The notes beneath the pieces were generated by a model that was not told the DNA's origin, ran no database searches, and saw only the letters and a list, made by a program, of their open reading frames with translations. Below are positions 33,299 to 45,689 of a DNA stretch of 64,000 nt, piece after piece. The stretch is taken from positions 1,426,001 through 1,490,000 of the forward strand of contig PUFA01000070.1 of NCBI GenBank assembly GCA_003508835.1, read 5' to 3'. Both the position numbers and the translations under genes were made by a program. This stretch comes from Eonycteris spelaea. Lineage: Eukaryota; Chordata; Mammalia; Chiroptera; Pteropodidae. Numbering within the stretch: position 1 is the first letter of the stretch; the number at the start of each line of letters is the position of its first letter.

Positions 33299-33870
33299 CA
33301 GCTAGTCCTCAAAAAAATGTCATTTTGTTATCGTGTTGATGAGGGAAAAAACATCGTTTCCCGGCCAGAGCCTCTTTTGGTGTGGAGTTTGCACATTCTC
33401 CCCAGGTCTGCGTGGGTTTCCGCTGAGGGTCCAGCTTCCTCTCACATCCTGAAGGTGTTAATGTTAGGTGAATTGATGTGTCTGTATTTTCCTAGTCTGA
33501 GTGAGTGTGGGTGGTGGTGTGAGTACCCCCTGTGATGGAAGGGTGCCTGTTTAGGGTGGGGTCCCGCCTTGAGCTTTAGATAGGTTAGCCACCTGGGACC
33601 CTGATGGCAAGAAAATAATTATCTTCCTTGTTTTTATTCATCTTTCTTAAATGTATGTATAGCTCCTATGTATTTTAATTTTCAATATTAGAAATGGTTT
33701 GGGTCTTTATTTTGAAGTTTGGTGCTGTTTTTATGACCAAAACTATGTTCTAGGAACTTAACTATTGTTTTTATCAATTAGCCTATGAGAAAATTGATTT
33801 TGTTATATGTCATTTTGCTTAAAGTTGCAGCTTCCTAGAACTTATTTACAATGTAAATGAAGACTTACTG
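33299..33870 (+). mobile_element. non-autonomous TA-flanked DNA transposon with SINE/LINE-like core
   Basis: The left end CAGCTAGTCCTCAAAA and the right end GAAGACTTACTG, which reads CAGTAAGTCTTC on the other strand, form terminal inverted repeats. TA flanks both ends (33,297-33,298; 33,871-33,872), pointing to the Tc1/mariner superfamily. The interior contains GGAGTTTGCACATTCTCCCC and GTCTGCGTGGGTTTCC, then ACCCTGATGGCAAG and AAAATAATTATCTTCC. The first two phrases are shared with the conserved core/tail of vertebrate V-SINEs and L2/CR1-type LINEs. I recall this composite as an old mammalian repeat but do not assign a name. It has no transposase frame. Confidence 0.7.
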
Positions 33871-33974
33871 TATTTGATGGTCTTCTCACAACTTAAAAAT
33901 ATTAGGGGCAGCAAACAATGTGGAATTCAAAGTCAAACCTCAGCACCTACCTACATCTGGCCTAGGAGTCCGTA

Positions 33975-34634
33975 AAGGGTGGTCTCTGCTGTCCTCATTG
34001 CTGCGGCAAACAGAATTCCAAAGATGTCGCCTCGATATTATTCAATCAAGCACAATTCAAAGTACTGCTGTGAAGGAATTTTGCAGATGTAATTAAGATT
34101 ACTTATGATCTTAAAATAGGGAGATTATCCTGGATTATCTGGATGAGCTCGATCTAATCACTTAAACCCTGAAGCAGAGATATTTCTCTGGCTGCAGTCA
34201 GAGGGATGCAGCAGCAGAGGAAGGCAAAGAAAAAGATGAGGCAGGAAGGAGAGTGGGGTCTAAGAGGTACAAAGTATGGTAAGATTTGACCCACCTTTGC
34301 TGGCTTTGAAGATGGAGGAAGGGAACCATAAACCAGGTAATGTGGTAGCTTCTAGGAGCTGAGAAAAACCTTCTATGGGCAGTCAGCAAGAAAATGAGGA
34401 CCTCAAGTCTTCAACAGCAAAGAACTTAATTTAACCAACAATCTGAAGCTTAGGAGTGGAATTGGGGGAGGATTCTCCCCAAGAGTCATCAGTAAGGAAT
34501 GCCTTGATTTCAGCCTATGTGACCCTAAAATGAGCCTACCAGATTGCCAACCTACAAAACTGGGGAAAAAAATGAATTCCAACTGTGATAGTTGTGGTTT
34601 GCTACAGCAGCAATAGGAAAATGATGTACTAATC
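33975..34634 (+). mobile_element. MLT1-type MaLR LTR
   Basis: TTTTGCAGATGTAATTAAGA, TTATCCTGGATTATCTGGAT, a GGAAGGAGAGTGG stretch, CTTGATTTCAGCCTATGTGA and GTTGTGGTTTGCTACAGCAG follow MLT1 in order. MaLRs are non-autonomous ERVL-related retrotransposons of eutherians. This copy is longer than a typical 400-450-base LTR, probably because of an insertion in its middle third (about 34,200-34,480). No polyadenylation AATAAA survives at the usual place. Confidence 0.8.
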
Positions 34635-35919
34635 TCTGATATGTTCATGTTTCTCAAATCCTCTGCCCTATTTGGTTTTCTTACCAAAACTATCTCTGAT
34701 TCAATTTCTTATCTTTTTGCTCCCATTCACTTGGGTGTAGGGATGGATCCATAAAATCTATATTTAATCTAAAATTGAAATACATATTCATTATAAGATA
34801 AGGGTCATGTTGAACATCTAATTGTGCAAAGTTTTTCTGCCATTTACACAGTATTAGAGTACAGGAAAGTCACTCTGTCACAGAATGCTGCTCGTTTAAC
34901 AGAAAGCCAGTCAGTCTGAAGAGACAAAAGAAAAGTTTTAAAATTCTGTCTAATGCATTTGAATCCAGATTAAGCTTAGTTTTCATAGGAAAGAACCCAA
35001 TTTTACAATTGACCTCTCAGTACCTAAATGAAATGCTGGATATTTTCAAATGCCTTATAAAAGTGCTAGAATGGATACAACATCATTTTATAAACCCCAC
35101 CATGGATAGTAAAGGAATTCTGTCAGAAATGTCAATGAATGTTTATGGTAGATCTTAAGGAAGCCTCGGTTTCTTCAGCCACTTTGTTCAGAGCCTGTGG
35201 ACCGTTTACAAGTGTGACAACTGTATATATAGTTTAATGTCTCTCAACCATTGTTTCTAAGTGCAGTTGGAAAGAACTCTCCTGATGGTAGTACTACTTA
35301 ATAGGATTTGGTTTATTGAAACTTACTCTAACATCGGATGCTATTGCAAGCAGCGGCAAGCATGCAAGCCCAAAGAAGCAATATATAAGGTAGGAAAAGA
35401 TTAGGAAGACAAATGTGTGTGCTCTGGAACTGTACATGACCTGCCTTCCCACTGAGATTTTTGTGTGTGTGTGATAAAATCAGTAATCATTTATAGAGAG
35501 ACTTGGGCTCTGAGCCACCCTCTGTGTTGACATGGTGTTGACATTTGTCAAAGATGGTTCTAAGTGGACATGGCCCTAAGTTTCGATATTCTGTATTTCT
35601 GGTCACCAGAGTGGACTATAAAGTAATCAAATGCAAGAAAGAAAACCAAATAGGGCAGAGGATTTGAGAAACAAAAAAAATAATTTCCAATGATATATGT
35701 TTTACTCCAAATCCTATTTTCTGAAATGTAAAAAAGAAACATAGTCCAAAGAAGAAAATCAGCCAATCAGCTTTCAATAAACCAAGACTCTAAAATCTGG
35801 ATTCCATTTCTGGTTCTGCTAATGACCTGGAATGCGAATATATATAACTCGCAAGTTTTGGGGGACCTTGGCTTACACTCTCCTTCTACCTTGAAAGGGC
35901 AGTCAAATCGTGTTGCTGA
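34635..35919. other. unassigned sequence
   Basis: AT-rich. No family recognised. A short (GT)n run occurs near 35,461-35,471. Confidence 0.4.
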
Positions 35920-36150
35920 GGGCATGGATTTCCAAGCCAGATAGACCTATCTTTCAGTCTCAGCTCTACCACTTCATGACTGTGTACATTTGCATTACTT
36001 AACCTCACCAATTTTCATTTTCTTTACCTTTAAATGAATGTAATAATATCTACTTCATGGAATAATAATAAGATAATATCATAAGTTTATCACAGTGCCT
36101 TACATATGGTAAGCACCCACAAATTTTAACTGCTATTATTATTATTACAA
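35920..36150 (-). mobile_element. MIR SINE, near full length
   Basis: The plus strand reads GGGCATGGATTTCCAAGCCA, CTCAGCTCTACCACTTCATG, TTAACCTCACCAATTTTC, CACAGTGCCTTACATATGGT and ACTGCTATTATTATTATT, the complement of MIR. A Tigger-type element inserted at its 5' end. Confidence 0.8.
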
Positions 36151-36153
36151 CTA

Positions 36154-36464
36154 TAGTTGACCCTTGAACACCACAGGGGCACCAATCCCCAGGAAGTCAA
36201 AAATCCATTTATAACTTTTGACTCCCTAACAACTTAACTATTAATAGCCTACTGTTGACTGGAAGACTTAACGATACATAAAGTCGATTAACACATATTT
36301 TGTATTTTATATGTATTTTATACTCTATTCTTACAATAAAGTAAGTTAAAGAAAAGGAAACATTAAGAAAATTATGAGAAAATACATTTGCAGTATTTAC
36401 TGAAAAAAATCCACATACACGTGTACCTGCACAGTTCAAACCTACGTCGTTCAAGGGTGAACTT
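36154..36464 (-). mobile_element. MER2/Tigger-type element
   Basis: The ends TAGTTGACCCTTGAACACCA (left) and ACAGTTCAAACCTACGTCGT with TCAAGGGTGAACTT (right) are Tigger inverted repeats. Both sides carry TA (36,152-36,153 and 36,465-36,466). The interior (CTAACAACTTAACTATTAAT, ACTGTTGACTGGAAGAC, CGATTAACACATATTTTG) follows the MER2-like non-autonomous subfamily. It has no coding capacity. I set orientation by the GGGGCACCAATCCCC end lying at the left. Confidence 0.85.
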
Positions 36465-37394
36465 TATTAAATAGGACTGGTGAGTGCCTTTGTGTAACAG
36501 AAGCATTCCTAATTTCACATTTATATGCAGGTTTACATCATCAAAACCCAACAATTACCAAATAAATTGCTTTACATAATTCGTTTCAGAAAAATAAATC
36601 TCACTGGCCTCATACATTCCACCTCCACGACTTTGTGTTCCTGACATGTCCAAACCTATAAAACTACCCATTGCTGTATGAATTCAAATAACACTCCTCG
36701 AAAAAGAAAAGAGAGACAGTGACATGTGACAAGGAAGCTTTTAAGGATAGGGCAAAGCTGACACTCAGAGGGCAAACAAAGCACATTTGTCTCTGTCATT
36801 GCTACCTGGCCCCATTTCCAGAGCTTAGAGGCTGTTTTTTGTATGTTCAGTTTATTAATTGGGTTTCTGTCACCTACAAAGTCCATTGCTGTCAATCTGG
36901 AGCCAGAGCTGAGCCCTGTAGTCTCAATGCTTACCCCAGGAGGAAGCTTCCCCAAAACTAATAGTCACCACTATTAGAAAGACTGGGCAGTGTCACTGCA
37001 AGATGACAGCCCCTGCCAGTGTCCAGTGGATGGAGGAATAGCACCTATACCCAGAGGACCAAGGCCTTCTATTTGAATCAGTCAAGAAGTGTTTCAGATA
37101 ACTAAACTTGTCAAACAAATGGAAATATCAAAAAAAGAAAGGTTACTGTATCTGAGTTTGTTACTGGTGGGTATAATCTGACAGTTATATTGGCAAAAAG
37201 CAATGCACTAAGTAAGAAACAAAATCTGCTTCTTTGCCCCTATCACTATAAGAAGATAGACATAAGTATGAGTTATAGTTACATGAATTTTTGAATCAGA
37301 AAATATAGATTTCACTCTGGTTTTTTTGTGACTTTGATGTAGTCAATTAAACTGCTTTGAGTCTTGTTTTCCTTATCTCCAAAATAATGGCAAA
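36465..37394. other. unassigned sequence
   Basis: No repeat recognised. Antisense-overlapping frames at 36,656-36,961 (99 minus, 80 plus) have no recognisable domains. Confidence 0.4.

Positions 37395-37444
<50 letters not shown>
37395..37444 (+). repeat. (ATAG)n tetranucleotide microsatellite
   Basis: Fifty bases of perfect ATAG/GATA repeat, about 12 units, followed by a GATGGATG decay. Long perfect tetranucleotide arrays are usually length-polymorphic. Confidence 0.97.
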
Positions 37445-38779
37445 GGATGTAAAAAATTAAATGAGATATCACATGGGAACCCCTGGTTTTAATATATTTT
37501 TAATAAATCTTTATGTCCTGCTTCGTGTCCTACTCTGACCTCTACCTACTCTTGGTTATTCATCGTTGATTATATTTGCCAAAGATTACAGAGTTCTTTA
37601 CTCTCACTCTTTCTCCTCATTCTTTTTGATACTTCCAGGGTTTGTAGGCTCTTTATTTGGGTTACTCCCAACCATAAGGAGAAATCAAAGAAGGGACATA
37701 TCATGCATTTCTAAAGAATATTATAAAAGAAAATTACTAGCACTGGGCTTAAATAAAACCTGTGAATTTCATTTCTCTAGATTTTCCTCGAATCCTATTA
37801 TAACTTCACCCAATTCTGTATTAATAATATAGATATAAGAGCCAATATTATTCCTTCAGGTATCACTTGACTTAAAAACAGCAGAAACTTGGGATAATAT
37901 TACAGTAGCAAGATTATTTTACATTAACACTATTTCAGGATGATCCTTATTATCAAGAAATATTTTCCTAAATTTTGAATTTCATCTTTTACCTTTCGTA
38001 AAACATTGTAATAACAAATTTCTTCTTTTACTGCCATGGCCTTCATAATACTTAAATAATATTTTAGCTCACAAGAGAGAATTAAATGGCCTCTGTCCAA
38101 GTGAGATATTATTCTAGTTAATTATTAGCATTAAAATTCCAATTTAGTGCTCGACACACTAATAGACAGATGCTGCCCCTGCTATGGGTCAATGCTTTTG
38201 TAAAAGACAATCTCATACTAGTCAGGTATGAAATTATGTTGAAAGGTTGAATGAGCTAATGGCCCTGTGTGCTGTGAGTGCATGCTCAGAACTCTTAGCA
38301 CAGAATAAGGCCCACAGAGGTTTCTTGGGGTAAGTCTGGGACTTTGGAAAATGATGTTCATTTACATTCTTCAAATTGTGTCTCCTAATAGCATTTATTG
38401 AACAAAATACAGTAAAGGGCACTCTGGAGAATTTCAGAAGAAATAAAGAACCTCTGGCTCCAAGAAGGGTAGTTGAGACATAGAAATATGAATCAAGTAG
38501 AGAACAGCTTTACAGAGCAAACATATCAATATGCCTAAGTTAAAACAGTTTCATCTACACTCGTAAGATTTATGGGGCTCCAGGTAAAAAGGAAGGAACA
38601 GAGATCAGAGGAATCAATCAGCAAAGTCTTTGACAGTTGAGTAAAACTGAGAGAGAGTATTTCAAAAGCAGTAATAATGGTATGTATAAATTCTCGAGTC
38701 AGGAACCAGCAACTTGTGTGAGAAAACAAGGAAATTCAGTAATAGTTGCTGTGGAAGGTCTATATAAGATCAATTACTA
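37445..38779. other. unassigned AT-rich sequence
   Basis: No family recognised. The 88-codon frame at 37,566-37,832 has no domain. Confidence 0.4.
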
Positions 38780-38930
38780 AAGTTGGGAACGTTTGAGGAA
38801 TTGTTCTGTATCTTCACTGTGAGTTGGTTACAGAGGTTTATACATTTGATAGCTCATGAAAATATAACCTTAAAATGGGTACAATTTTATAAAGGTAAGT
38901 TATACCTTAATAAAGTATATTTTTAAAAGG
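38780..38930 (+). mobile_element. L1M-type 3' end
   Basis: TTGTTCTGTATCTTCACTGT, GGTTTATACATTTGATAGCT, CTTAAAATGGGTACAATTTT and TTATACCTTAATAAAG match the last 150 bases of old L1M/L1MB elements, ending in an A-rich tail. Confidence 0.85.
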
Positions 38931-40500
38931 TTAGTAAGTTTTTAATTAAAGAAATTAAATCAACAGATAAATTTTTTGAGTTGACTTTTTCTTTTTCTTC
39001 TTTCCTTTTTTAAAATTGAATTTGGAATCTAATAGAGTTACTAGAGAGTAACTTCTCAAATTTATGTTTTTGAAATAAAAGTCCTCATTAAAATCATACT
39101 TTTGAAATTGGATACTATCTGATTTAACTTCTTAGACATTATTATGGTCAAAGTATCCTGAATTTAGAATACAGTTGTTTTTACTCTCAGCTGGTGATTA
39201 AACTAGGGTGATGTCTTTTTTTTCTTCAATTTTTTTTTTCATTTTGACCCATCACCCCATCCCCATCCCTTTGGCAACCATCAGCTTGTTCTCTGTACAT
39301 AGGGGTATGTTTGTTTTGTTTTGTTTGTTCATTTGTTTTAGGTTTTTTGGATTACAGATAGAAGTAAAATCACACAGTATTTGTCTGTCCCTGTCAGACT
39401 TATTTTACTTAGCATAATACCCTTTAGGTCCATGCACATTATCACACATGGCAAGATTTCATTCTTTTTATTGCTGAGTAATATTCTATTGTGTAAATAA
39501 AACACTTCTTCTATATCCATTTATCCATTGATGGATACCTTGGTTGCTTCCATACTTGAATATTGTAAATAATGCTGCATTGAACATAGGTGTGTGTGTG
39601 CATATATCTTTTTGAATTCACGTTTCTGTTTTCCTCAGATAAATACCCAAAAGTAGAATTGTTGAGTCCTTTTGCAGCTGTTTATAATTTTTGGAGGAAT
39701 CTCCATACTGTTTTCCATACCGGCTGCACTAATTTACACCCCCACCAAAAGTCCCCTTGCCAACACTTGTTATTGTTGACTTTGATAACAGCCATTCTGA
39801 CAGGTGTGAGGTGATACATCATTGTGGTTTTCATTTGCATTTCCCTAAGGATTAGTGATATAGAGCATCTTTTCATGTGTCTGTTTGCCATCTCTATGGG
39901 AAAATGTCTATTCAAGTCCTCTGCCTGTAATTTAAATGGATTGTCTTTTAGTGTTAAGCTTTATGAGTTTCTTATATATTTTGAATATTAACCCCTGATT
40001 AGATGTATAATTTGTGAATATCTTTTCTTATTCAGTAGACTATCTTTTCATTTTGTTGATGGTTTCCTTTTCTGTCAGAAATGTTTTCATTTGATGTAGT
40101 CCTATTTGTTTATTTTTTCTTCTGTTTCCCTAGCCTGAGGAGATGTATCTAAAAAGATATTGCTAAGAGTGATGTCAAAGAGTTTATTGCCTATGTTTTC
40201 TTCTAGAAGTTTTGTGGTGTCAGGTCTTACATTTATGTCTTTAATTCACTTTGAGGTTTTTTTTTATGGTATAGGAAAGTAGTTCAATTACATTTTTTAC
40301 ATGTATCTGTCCAGCTTTCTAAATACCTCTTACCGAAAAGATTGTCTCTACCCTATTCTAATCCTTGCCTCCTTTGTCATAGAATAATTGACCCTATAAG
40401 TGAGAATTTATTTCTCAGTTCTCTATTCTACTATATTAATTTATATTTCTGTTCTTATGCCAGTATCACACTGTTTTGATTATTGTAGCTTTGTAATATA

Positions 40501-40520
40501 GTAGAGTAGAGTAGAGTAGA
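40501..40520 (+). repeat. (GTAGA)4 short tandem repeat
   Basis: Four GTAGA units inside the minus-strand L1. This is a local expansion of ORF2 sequence and would frameshift it. Confidence 0.85.
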
Positions 40521-41311
40521 TCAGGGAGCATGATGCCTCCCACTTACTTATTTCTCAATGTTTCTTCGGCTATGTGGGGTCTTTTGTGGTTCCAAATGAA
40601 TGTTAGGATTAGTTGTTCTAATGCCAAGAAAAACACCATTGATATTTCAACAGGAATTACTTTGAATCTGTATATGACTTTAGGTCATAAGGATATTTTA
40701 ACAATATTAATCCTTTCAATCCACAAACATGGTGTATTCTTCCATTTATTTCCATCCTCTTCAGTTTATTTCTTCAGTATCTTATAGCTTTCAGAGTACA
40801 TGTCTTTCGTCACTCGAGTTAAATTTATTCATAGGTATTTTATTCTTTTTGATGCAAATGTAACTGGGATTGTTTTTTTTAACTTCTTCTTTTGATCTTT
40901 CATTATTTGTGTATAGAAGTGCAGTAGATTTCTGTATACTGATTTTTTATCTTGTAATTTTACTGAATTTATTTATTTTAATAATTTTTTGGTGGAGTTG
41001 TCAGGGTTTTCTATATCTATAATATGTCATTTGCACATAGTGACAGTTTTACTTCTTCCTTACTGATTTGGTTACCTTTTTTTCTTTTTTTTATCTAATT
41101 GCTGTGGCTAAGATTTCCCATACTTTGTGAAATAGAAGTTGTGATAGTGGACATCCTTGTCTTATTCCTAATTATAAAGGAAAATCTTTCAATTTTTCAC
41201 CATTGAATATGACATTAACTGTGGGGATGTCAAATATATCCTTTATTATGTTGATGTACATTCCTTCTATATCCACTCTGTTGAGAGGGTTTTTTTTTAT
41301 CATAAAGGATG

Positions 41312-41692
41312 TCAAATTATTTCGAATGCTTTTTCTTCATCTGTTGAGATGATCATATGATTTTTATTCTTAATTTTGTTGATGTGATAGATCATATTAA
41401 TTGATTTACATATATCGACCCATTCTTGCATCTCTGAGATAAATCCCACTTGCCCATAGTGTGTTATCCCTTTAATGTATTGTTGAATCCAGTTTGCTGA
41501 TATTTTATTGAGAATTTTTGCATCTATGTTCATCAAGGATATTAGCTTGTAATTTTCTTTTTTTGTAATGTCTTTGTCTGATTTTGGTATCAGGGTAATG
41601 CTAACTCTGTAGAATAAGTTTAAAAGTGTTCTTTCTTCTTCTTGTACATTTTGTCTTCTTGGACATTCCCTGGTAACATATTTAAATCTCAA
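41312..41692 (-). pseudogene. L1 ORF2 reverse-transcriptase fragment
   Basis: About 126 codons remain open. They cover the RT fingers/early palm ([10 protein letters not shown] at the start, TDEEKAFE near the end, corresponding to the motif around the first catalytic aspartate). The frame lacks the YADD catalytic box, the endonuclease and the C-terminal domain, so it cannot encode an active enzyme. Codons already show non-conservative changes. Confidence 0.9.
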
Positions 41693-41694
41693 AT

Positions 41695-42659
41695 TCTGAA
41701 TTGTAGATTAATTACAAAATGTATATATATAAGATAATGTATTGCCTTTTCTGACACTATAGTGAGATTGAAGTTGTATGCCTTCAATCAACAGTTTCAT
41801 CACCATTAAATGTAAGGTAGGATGTAGCAGGTTACAGAAGGCCAACATTCTCATTGTAATAATAAAAAAATTACAAAAATTTTTTTAACATATTAACATT
41901 TATAGAGCAATGAGGTTTAAATTAACTTCAAAATCCAGGGTAAGAAAAACACTTTCTACATGAGTTGCCCATAGCCACCTGTTTTCTTCCTTTGGGGGAC
42001 TTGCCAAGAGGTAAATGCCGCTGGTAAGAGGTCAACAATTGAAGTTGGCTGAAGCAAAGTGAAACTAGCTGAGCTTTTAGTGTCCACACAGCTCTGGCAA
42101 ATTGAAAGATAGAGGAGATCCAAATGAAGGCTAGTTTTTACCATTAATCATTTGCTGTGTTCTAGAATGGCACGGAACGCTGGGGACCCTCGGATAACAG
42201 GCTAGAAAAGTCAAGTAAAATCTCCCAAGATTTTTGTTACCTGGAAGACAAAATCTCACTGGAAAGAAGGAGTTTGCAACAATACAATTAATTTCCCCCT
42301 GGTTTTGAATTTGCACGGAGCAGGAATTTTAAAAAGTTAACACCTCAAAACCTTCAAAGAGCAAATCTTCCAGGGTAAAGAGATGGAGGCCCAGCAAAAC
42401 CCGAATCACAAGTCTGGATGATCCACGGTTGAGAATAATGAGATACAGATGTAAATTGATCTTTATTAAACTCATGCTCAGCTCAGTTCCTGGGTACAAG
42501 AACAAACTCATGGAGGAAAAAAAGGGTAAAATTTTACTTGATCTTGACTTTTAATATGAATACAGACCAGGGTAGTACATCTTTAGAATTCTTTTGAATT
42601 AGGGGGTTTTAAGCAAGAGGTTTTAGAAAAGTTACCACAGGATAACTCAGTCATTCTGC
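41695..42659. other. unassigned sequence
   Basis: No family or exon recognised. Confidence 0.4.
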
Positions 42660-43735
42660 CTAGTTGAGGAAAAGGAAAACCTTCTGGTGGAAAACATCAT
42701 GCAAAGCCTTTTCTGTCCTCTTAAACACAATATCCAGCAGACAATCAAATATTAATAGACAATTAAAAATGCAAGAAAATGTGACTGATAAGCAAAATAA
42801 AAACAAACAGCAAATTGCATGTCCACAAATGATACAGATGTTAGAATTAATAGACAAAGTCTTCAGAATAACTAAGTTTAAAATGTTCAATAAAATATAG
42901 GAAAGTAAGGGCACAATGGATGAAAACATGGAAAAATTCAACAGAAAGAAAAGGATTCTATGCAAAAATGAAGTGGAAATTTTAGATTAAAAATGTACAA
43001 TATCTACAATTAAAAACTAACTGGATATGCTTAACTATGTTCTGGACATAGCAGAATACAAATTAGTGAGCTTAATAACAAGTCAATATATTATACTCAA
43101 ACAGAAGCGCAGAAGAAAAAGAAAGAACAAGAACAGAGCAGAGTGTAAAAAACACATGGAAAACAGTCAAAGGTTTTATATGTGTACTTGGAGTTACAGG
43201 AGGAGAGGGAAATTGGGCAAGAAGAAATATGTGATAAGGTAATAGTTCTGTATTTTTTAAAACTGATCAAAAACATTAGACTGCAGATTCAGGAAGTTCG
43301 ATAAACACCAAGATAAAAACAAAGAAAACCATCTTGATTGACGTATAGAAGACCAAATAAAAAGAAAAGAAAAAAAATCTTAAAAAGCAGCTAAAGAATA
43401 TAAATACATTACCTACAAACAAGCAACATTTATATTGACAGTTGAATTTTCAAAGGAAATAGGAAGCCAGAAGACAATGAAACAACATCTTTAATGAACT
43501 GGGGTTGGGAATGGGGAGATAGATAAAAGAAAAACTGCCCACCTAAAATACTACTCCAGTAAATAAATCCCTCAAAAATCAAAAGTGAAAGAAAGATGTT
43601 TCCAGACTAATAAAAGCTCAGAGAATTTGTCACCAGCAGCTGGGCACTGTAAGACCTTCTAAAAAGAATTATTCAGGGCACAGAGAAGCTAGTACTGCAG
43701 AAAGAAAAGGAGAGCAGTAAAAAGTAAATATTAAA
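42660..43735 (+). mobile_element. HAL1 / L1 ORF1-side relic
   Basis: GTCTTCAGAATAACTAAG, AGCAGCTAAAGAATATAAAT, ACATTACCTACAAACAAGCA, AGGAAGCCAGAAGACAATGA, AAATCAAAAGTGAAAGAAAG, AAAGCTCAGAGAATTTGTCA and CCAGCAGCTGGGCACTGTAA follow HAL1, the half-L1 family that carries only ORF1, an RNA-binding protein. Lysine-rich open stretches survive but no full ORF1 remains. It could also be the 5' half of an old L1M; the two share this region. Confidence 0.7.
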
Positions 43736-43969
43736 TCATGTTGCTGCTATCAAATGTTAATAATTGTCTTGTGGGACTTAGAAAGGGCAGGATATAGTAA
43801 GTGAAGTTAAACTATTGCAAGCTGTTTCACTGTTTGAGTAAAACTTGAGGAAGGTGTTTTATAATTAGTCAGAAATGCATATTGAAATCTCTAGAGTATC
43901 CACTAAGAATGAATTCAAGAACCTATAATTAAAAGGCTGATCAAGTAGAAAAGCTTAAGAAATATACCT

Positions 43970-44100
43970 GATTAATAGCCCTATCCCAAACCTACTGAAC
44001 CAGAGTGTGTAACAGTTGGCCCTAGAACCTGAAATTTTTATCATGTTGCCACCAGTGGTTCCTATGCTCACACGTGTGATAGCCATTGGTACAGAACTTA
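43970..44100 (+). mobile_element. MER5-like hAT-Charlie fragment
   Basis: CCCAAACCTACTGAACCAGA, AACAGTTGGCCCTAGAACC and CCACCAGTGGTTCCTATGCT resemble the central and right portion of MER5 elements. Diverged. Confidence 0.45.
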
Positions 44101-44579
44101 GATAACACACAACAAACTCTTTTACATATTGGTTATAGTTATAATCATTAAGTGTCACACATTATAAAAATACAAATCTATTCAGAGGCCACTGAAGAAA
44201 CATAAACAACCATAAGCATAGGTAATATCTATAAATAAATACAAAGGAGGATGACAAATTTTCAGCATCCAGTGTAGTGTTCCCAAGGGCACATCTACCA
44301 TAAACAAAGTGAGGCCAATGAATAGAGAAGAGTTTTCTCATTACCCCAGGCTTTCCCTGAACTAAACCGTTAATCTTAATAACCACAGACTCCTGTAAGA
44401 GGTGAACCACTGCAGTATCAAGAACAGATATGAGATCATCAGATTTCTCTCTCAACTTTGCATTCTGACAACATCACTGGGCTCAGAGATTAAGAAGGGT
44501 GATTTATTGCCATTTTGACAAGAATCATAGTAACGATCGCTGCTGTTATTGCTGCTGCTGCTGCTGCCGAGGCCCCTGC
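44101..44579. other. unassigned sequence with short CTG run
   Basis: No family recognised. A short CTG-rich run (about six units) at 44,551-44,567 is too short to be of note. Confidence 0.4.
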
Positions 44580-44745
44580 ACCTCCTACTGATATTAACAG
44601 TTGTTTAGCATTTTAATTTGTAAAGTATGTCAATACACCTTTTTCCTGTACAGGAATCATGGGGCAAAGATAATAATGTTTCATTATTATTATCATACAT
44701 GTGTTTATATGTGATAAGGAAACTGAGGACCTAAATAAAGAGCCT
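44580..44745 (+). mobile_element. possible MIR fragment
   Basis: TGTTTAGCATTTTAATTTGT, a TTCATTATTATTATCAT step and TGATAAGGAAACTGAGGACC give a weak MIR-like order in forward orientation. Confidence 0.45.
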
Positions 44746-45355
44746 GTGCATGTGAAGGTACACCTAATTATTGTGGTGAACATTACCCAATACAGCAACC
44801 AAAATTAATATTCTGCCACTGCTATTATAAAACCATTCAGGCAAGCGATTGTCATTCTTTGTTATTTCCAACTGCTATCCCTCTTGTTCAATATCACAGA
44901 CCTAAATTCAACTTGTATCCTCCCAAGAATGGAAAACAAACATAGTAAAAGATGAAAGGTAATTTTAGTGAAATAAGTCAAAGAGGTTGCATGCAATAAG
45001 TACTTCAGTTATTCATTCAAAAAGCTAGAACTATCTAAAATACATATAGTTTTAGAATAGCATTAGATATGACACTTTATTTTAGAAATATACTATCAAA
45101 AAAGTCAACATTGAATGGTGAGACATATAGAAGTGGTTAGAAGATAATCACTTTTATAGCTGTTTTTTTTTAATGTCTGTTCTCAACCCCCACTCTCATC
45201 CTCCTTTTAAACTTAATTCCTACTTTTAATCCTAGCACAGGAGCTGGTATATATCAGGTTCTCAAAACATATTTCACATGAATAACACTTGCCTAACCTT
45301 ACAGAGCTGTCTTAGGACTCTCTCACTGGCTGCTTCCCGTATGTGTGTCTTATCA

Positions 45356-45386
<31 letters not shown>

Positions 45387-45689
45387 TTGAGGACAAGGGC
45401 CATGCTTGATGCTATCACTGATTTTCCAATAGCAAGTGCAACACAAGCAAAATGAATACTATAATGGTTTGAGAGGCTCAAGAGTCTGGTCTTAGCATTG
45501 TTTTCAGCTCCTATTATCATTGGTAATACCAAAGATAAGTGAAAAACATCTTCAAACAGATTTTCTCTTTTCAAAGAACATATCTAGTAATAATGATCAT
45601 GATATCAGGCATTCTACTAGGTGCAATACATAGTATGTTATTTTTCAGCCTCAAAACATCTTTCTGAAAAGACAACCAACAGACTGAAA
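44746..45689. other. unassigned sequence
   Basis: A (TTTTG)n-derived T-rich tract occurs at 45,357-45,388. A MIR-like scrap may exist at about 45,590-45,665. Nothing else recognised. Confidence 0.35.

Larger units (their letters stand above)
39215..41694 (-). mobile_element. L1, longest copy in window, ORF2 relic
   Basis: A 2.5-kb L1 on the minus strand, 5'-truncated within the ORF2 reverse-transcriptase domain. From its 5' side, 41,692-41,312 reads [18 protein letters not shown] and [13 protein letters not shown], then [13 protein letters not shown], the conserved early RT motifs. Nearer the 3' end, 39,915-39,682 reads [26 protein letters not shown] and NKCWQG, the C-terminal region. The middle is broken by stops and frameshifts. 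The 3' UTR starts near 39,300 and ends in a T-rich tract (complement of the A tail) at 39,215-39,240. ORF1 and the endonuclease domain are absent. Confidence 0.95.

Noticed and set aside
37395..37444. Tandem array considered as a CRISPR-like or functional repeat
   Set aside because: A plain tetranucleotide microsatellite with no spacers. CRISPR arrays are not expected in a mammalian genome.
44530..44580. CTG trinucleotide expansion
   Set aside because: Only about six units with interruptions, within the normal range for random genomic sequence.
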